Made by a program: the position numbers and the translations under genes. A stretch of DNA of 46,801 bases, from NCBI RefSeq assembly GCF_002994615.1, contig NZ_PVNK01000290.1, positions 1-46,801 of the forward strand, in the 5' to 3' direction. Numbering within the stretch: the stretch's first letter is position 1; each line of letters begins with the position of its first letter. The DNA comes from Enhygromyxa salina (GTDB lineage Bacteria > Myxococcota_A > Polyangia > Nannocystales > Nannocystaceae). Below, piece after piece: positions 45,273-46,801 of the stretch. The notes under the pieces were generated by a model. The model saw nothing but the letters and a program-made list of their open reading frames with translations. It was not told the DNA's origin and made no database searches.

Positions 45273-46373
45273 CTAGACATTGAACCTGAAGTGCATGACG
45301 TCGCCGTCTTCGACGACGTACTCCTTGCCCTCGATGCGGAGCTTGCCCGCGGCCTTGGCCGCGGCCTCGGACCCAAGCTCGATCAGCGTCCGCCAGCCGA
45401 TGACCTCGGCCTTGATGAAGCCCCGCTCGAAGTCCGTGTGGATCACGGCCGCGGCCTGCGGGGCCTTGGTCCCGCGCTTGATCGTCCACGCGCGGCACTC
45501 TTTTTCGCCGGCCGTGAAGTAGGTGATCAGATCCAGCAGCGCGTAGGCGGTGCGGATCAGGCGGTCGAGGCCGGGCTCGTCGAGGCCGGCCTCGGCGATG
45601 AACTCGGCCCGGTCTTCGGGCTCGAGCGCGGCGATCTCGGCCTCGAGGTTGGCCGAGATCACGACGACCTCGGCGCCACTCTCGCTGACGCGCTCGACGA
45701 GGCGCGCGACGATCGGGTCGTCGAGCCCGGCGGCGAGCTGATCCTCGCCGACGTTGGCCACGTAGAACACGGGCTTGGACGTGAGCAGGTCGAGCTCGCG
45801 CATGATCGCGGCCTCGTCGGTGCTGAGCTCGAGCGCGCGGGCGGGCTTGCCCTCGTTGAGCTCATCGATCGCCCGGGTGCACAGCTCGAGCGCGAGCTTC
45901 TCGGTCTTGTCGCCGCTCTTGGCCTGCTTGCGCGCCCGCTCGAGCCGCTTTTCGAGCGACTGGATGTCGCGGAGGATCAGCTCGGTGTCGATCGTCTCGA
46001 GGTCGTCGGTCGGGCTGACCTTGTTGGCGACGTGCTGAATGTTGTCGTCTTCGAAGCAGCGGACGACGTGGGCGATCGCGTCGACGCTGCGGATGTGGGC
46101 CAGGAACTGGTTGCCGAGGCCCTCGCCCTTGCTCGCGCCCGCGACGAGGCCGGCGATGTCGACGAACTCGATCGTCGTCGGGACGATGCTCTTGGGCACG
46201 ATGACCTTCACGAGCGCGTCGAGCCGAGGGTCGGGGACCGGGACGATGCCGTGGTTGGGCTCGATCGTGCAGAACGCGTAGTTCGCCGCCTCGGCGCCGG
46301 CGTCGGACAGGGCGTTGAAGAGCGTGGATTTGCCCACGTTGGGGAGGCCGACGATGCCTACGGACAGGGCCAT
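45273..46373 (-). CDS. ychF: Redox-regulated ATPase/GTPase YchF (OLA1 family)
   Basis: This 366-residue OBG-family P-loop NTPase is conserved in nearly all bacteria and eukaryotes; it prefers ATP and binds ribosomes. Motifs: GLPNVGKSTLFNAL (G1), VPTTIEFVDIAGLVAGASKG (G3 DxAG, with the OLA1-type loop), FYVANVGEDQ (the NxxE/G4 region differs from NKxD, as is typical), and the C-terminal TGS-like domain ending in EGKEYVVEDGDVMHFRFNV. Normal length (E. coli 363). It is convergent with apbE, and an upstream GT4 gene in the same direction ends 69 bases away. Confidence 0.96.
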   Translation of the reverse strand: MALSVGIVGLPNVGKSTLFNALSDAGAEAANYAFCTIEPNHGIVPVPDPRLDALVKVIVPKSIVPTTIEFVDIAGLVAGASKGEGLGNQFLAHIRSVDAIAHVVRCFEDDNIQHVANKVSPTDDLETIDTELILRDIQSLEKRLERARKQAKSGDKTEKLALELCTRAIDELNEGKPARALELSTDEAAIMRELDLLTSKPVFYVANVGEDQLAAGLDDPIVARLVERVSESGAEVVVISANLEAEIAALEPEDRAEFIAEAGLDEPGLDRLIRTAYALLDLITYFTAGEKECRAWTIKRGTKAPQAAAVIHTDFERGFIKAEVIGWRTLIELGSEAAAKAAGKLRIEGKEYVVEDGDVMHFRFNV

Positions 46374-46442
46374 GAGGCGGGGCGTAGCATGCAGGCGGGC
46401 GCTTGGACAGGACCCGCGGTCGAGGGGAGCTCGGAGCTCGGC

Positions 46443-46801
46443 TCAGGGCTCGCGGGCGTCTCGCCAGTGGCCGGCGAGCTGGTCGAGGGCGCGGGACCAG
46501 GTCATCGACTCGGCGCGGGAGCGGGCGGCGCGGGCCATGGCCTGGCGACGCGCGCGGTCCTGGAGCAGCGGGGTGATCGCGGCGACGAAGGCCGCGGGGT
46601 CGCCTGGCGTCGCGAGCTCGCCGGTCTCGCCGGGGACGACGAGGGCGTCGCTGCCGGTCGCCTTGGCGCAGACCGTCGGCAGGCCCGAGGCCATGGCCTC
46701 GAGGGTCACGTTGCCGAAGGTCTCGGTCGTGCTCGGGTAGAGGAACAGGTCGGCGCTGGCGTAGGCGCGGGCGAGGGCGGGGCGGGGGAGCTGACCGAGG
46801 A
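46443..46801 (-). CDS. Group 4 glycosyltransferase, C-terminal part (truncated by window edge)
   Basis: The visible 118 codons are the end of a GT4 (glycosyltransferase family 4, group 1) enzyme. YASADLFLYPSTTETFGNVT is followed by LEAMASGLP and the donor-sugar-binding E-x7-E pattern. The end is helical (WSRALDQLAGHWRDAREP). The 5' end lies beyond base 46801, so start, full length and substrate are unknown. Direction matches ychF. Confidence 0.85.
   Translation of the reverse strand, partial: LGQLPRPALARAYASADLFLYPSTTETFGNVTLEAMASGLPTVCAKATGSDALVVPGETGELATPGDPAAFVAAITPLLQDRARRQAMARAARSRAESMTWSRALDQLAGHWRDAREP

Overview
The window is GC-rich, densely coded bacterial DNA that most resembles a myxobacterium of the Nannocystis/Plesiocystis/Enhygromyxa group (Nannocystaceae). 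The main reason is the many lipoproteins whose lipidated cysteine is followed by a long Gly-Asp repeat (GDGDGDPGDGD type). Supporting signs are RCC1-repeat and cysteine-rich lipoproteins, frequent GTG starts, ATGA/GTGA gene overlaps and a strong G/C third-position bias that produces long antisense ORFs. I found no rRNA, tRNA, CRISPR array, transposase, integrase or phage gene. The organism assignment is inference from gene content only.

Layout. 1-4.8 kb: a tandem pair of paralogous lipoproteins (minus), a monothiol glutaredoxin (plus) and a small Gly-Asp/Cys-rich lipoprotein (minus). 5.0-12.1 kb (plus): a glyoxalase II-like hydrolase overlapping a patatin phospholipase, an isocitrate/isopropylmalate dehydrogenase family enzyme next to a SpoU RNA methyltransferase, glycine C-acetyltransferase (kbl), two small unknown proteins and a rhomboid-TPR protein. 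12.2-18.1 kb: an unknown protein (minus), a 14-repeat RCC1 lipoprotein translationally coupled to an unknown gene, a universal stress protein (minus) and an SGNH-hydrolase lipoprotein. 18.1-18.6 kb is a gene-free array of hairpin-rich tandem repeats, followed by a zinc-ribbon/rhomboid protein.

19.8-23.7 kb (minus) is a likely four-gene unit: lipin-like lipoprotein, SecD-P1-head-like lipoprotein, glycyl-tRNA synthetase, yggX. 23.9-26.1 kb (minus) holds a DUF4178-like membrane protein and an Old Yellow Enzyme relative. 26.3-31.1 kb (plus) is a complete-looking 2-oxoacid dehydrogenase operon (E1 alpha, E1 beta, E2, E3) with a strong terminator. Its E2 and E3 keep their catalytic residues, but both E1 subunits appear to have lost most thiamine-diphosphate ligands. 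A 437-bp, relatively AT-rich intergenic region with two palindromes then leads to an AT-hook/winged-helix protein.

32.0-36.7 kb (minus) is a tightly packed four-gene operon: a membrane protein with a large, probably alpha/alpha-toroid domain, a small anchored protein, an HTTM (vitamin K-dependent carboxylase-like) membrane protein, and aat, the Leu/Phe-tRNA-protein transferase. 36.8-46.8 kb holds an unknown protein, a class II glutamine amidotransferase, a YciO-type protein, a GT-C glycosyltransferase, an Ig-like lipoprotein, a methyltransferase with a long disordered tail, an ApbE lipoprotein, the ATPase YchF, and the 3' end of a GT4 glycosyltransferase cut by the window edge.

The best candidates for something undescribed are the apparently TPP-blind E1 pair inside a normal E2/E3 operon, the toroid/HTTM/aat operon, the phased 11-bp repeat upstream of a lipoprotein gene, and two families of dispersed palindromic repeats.
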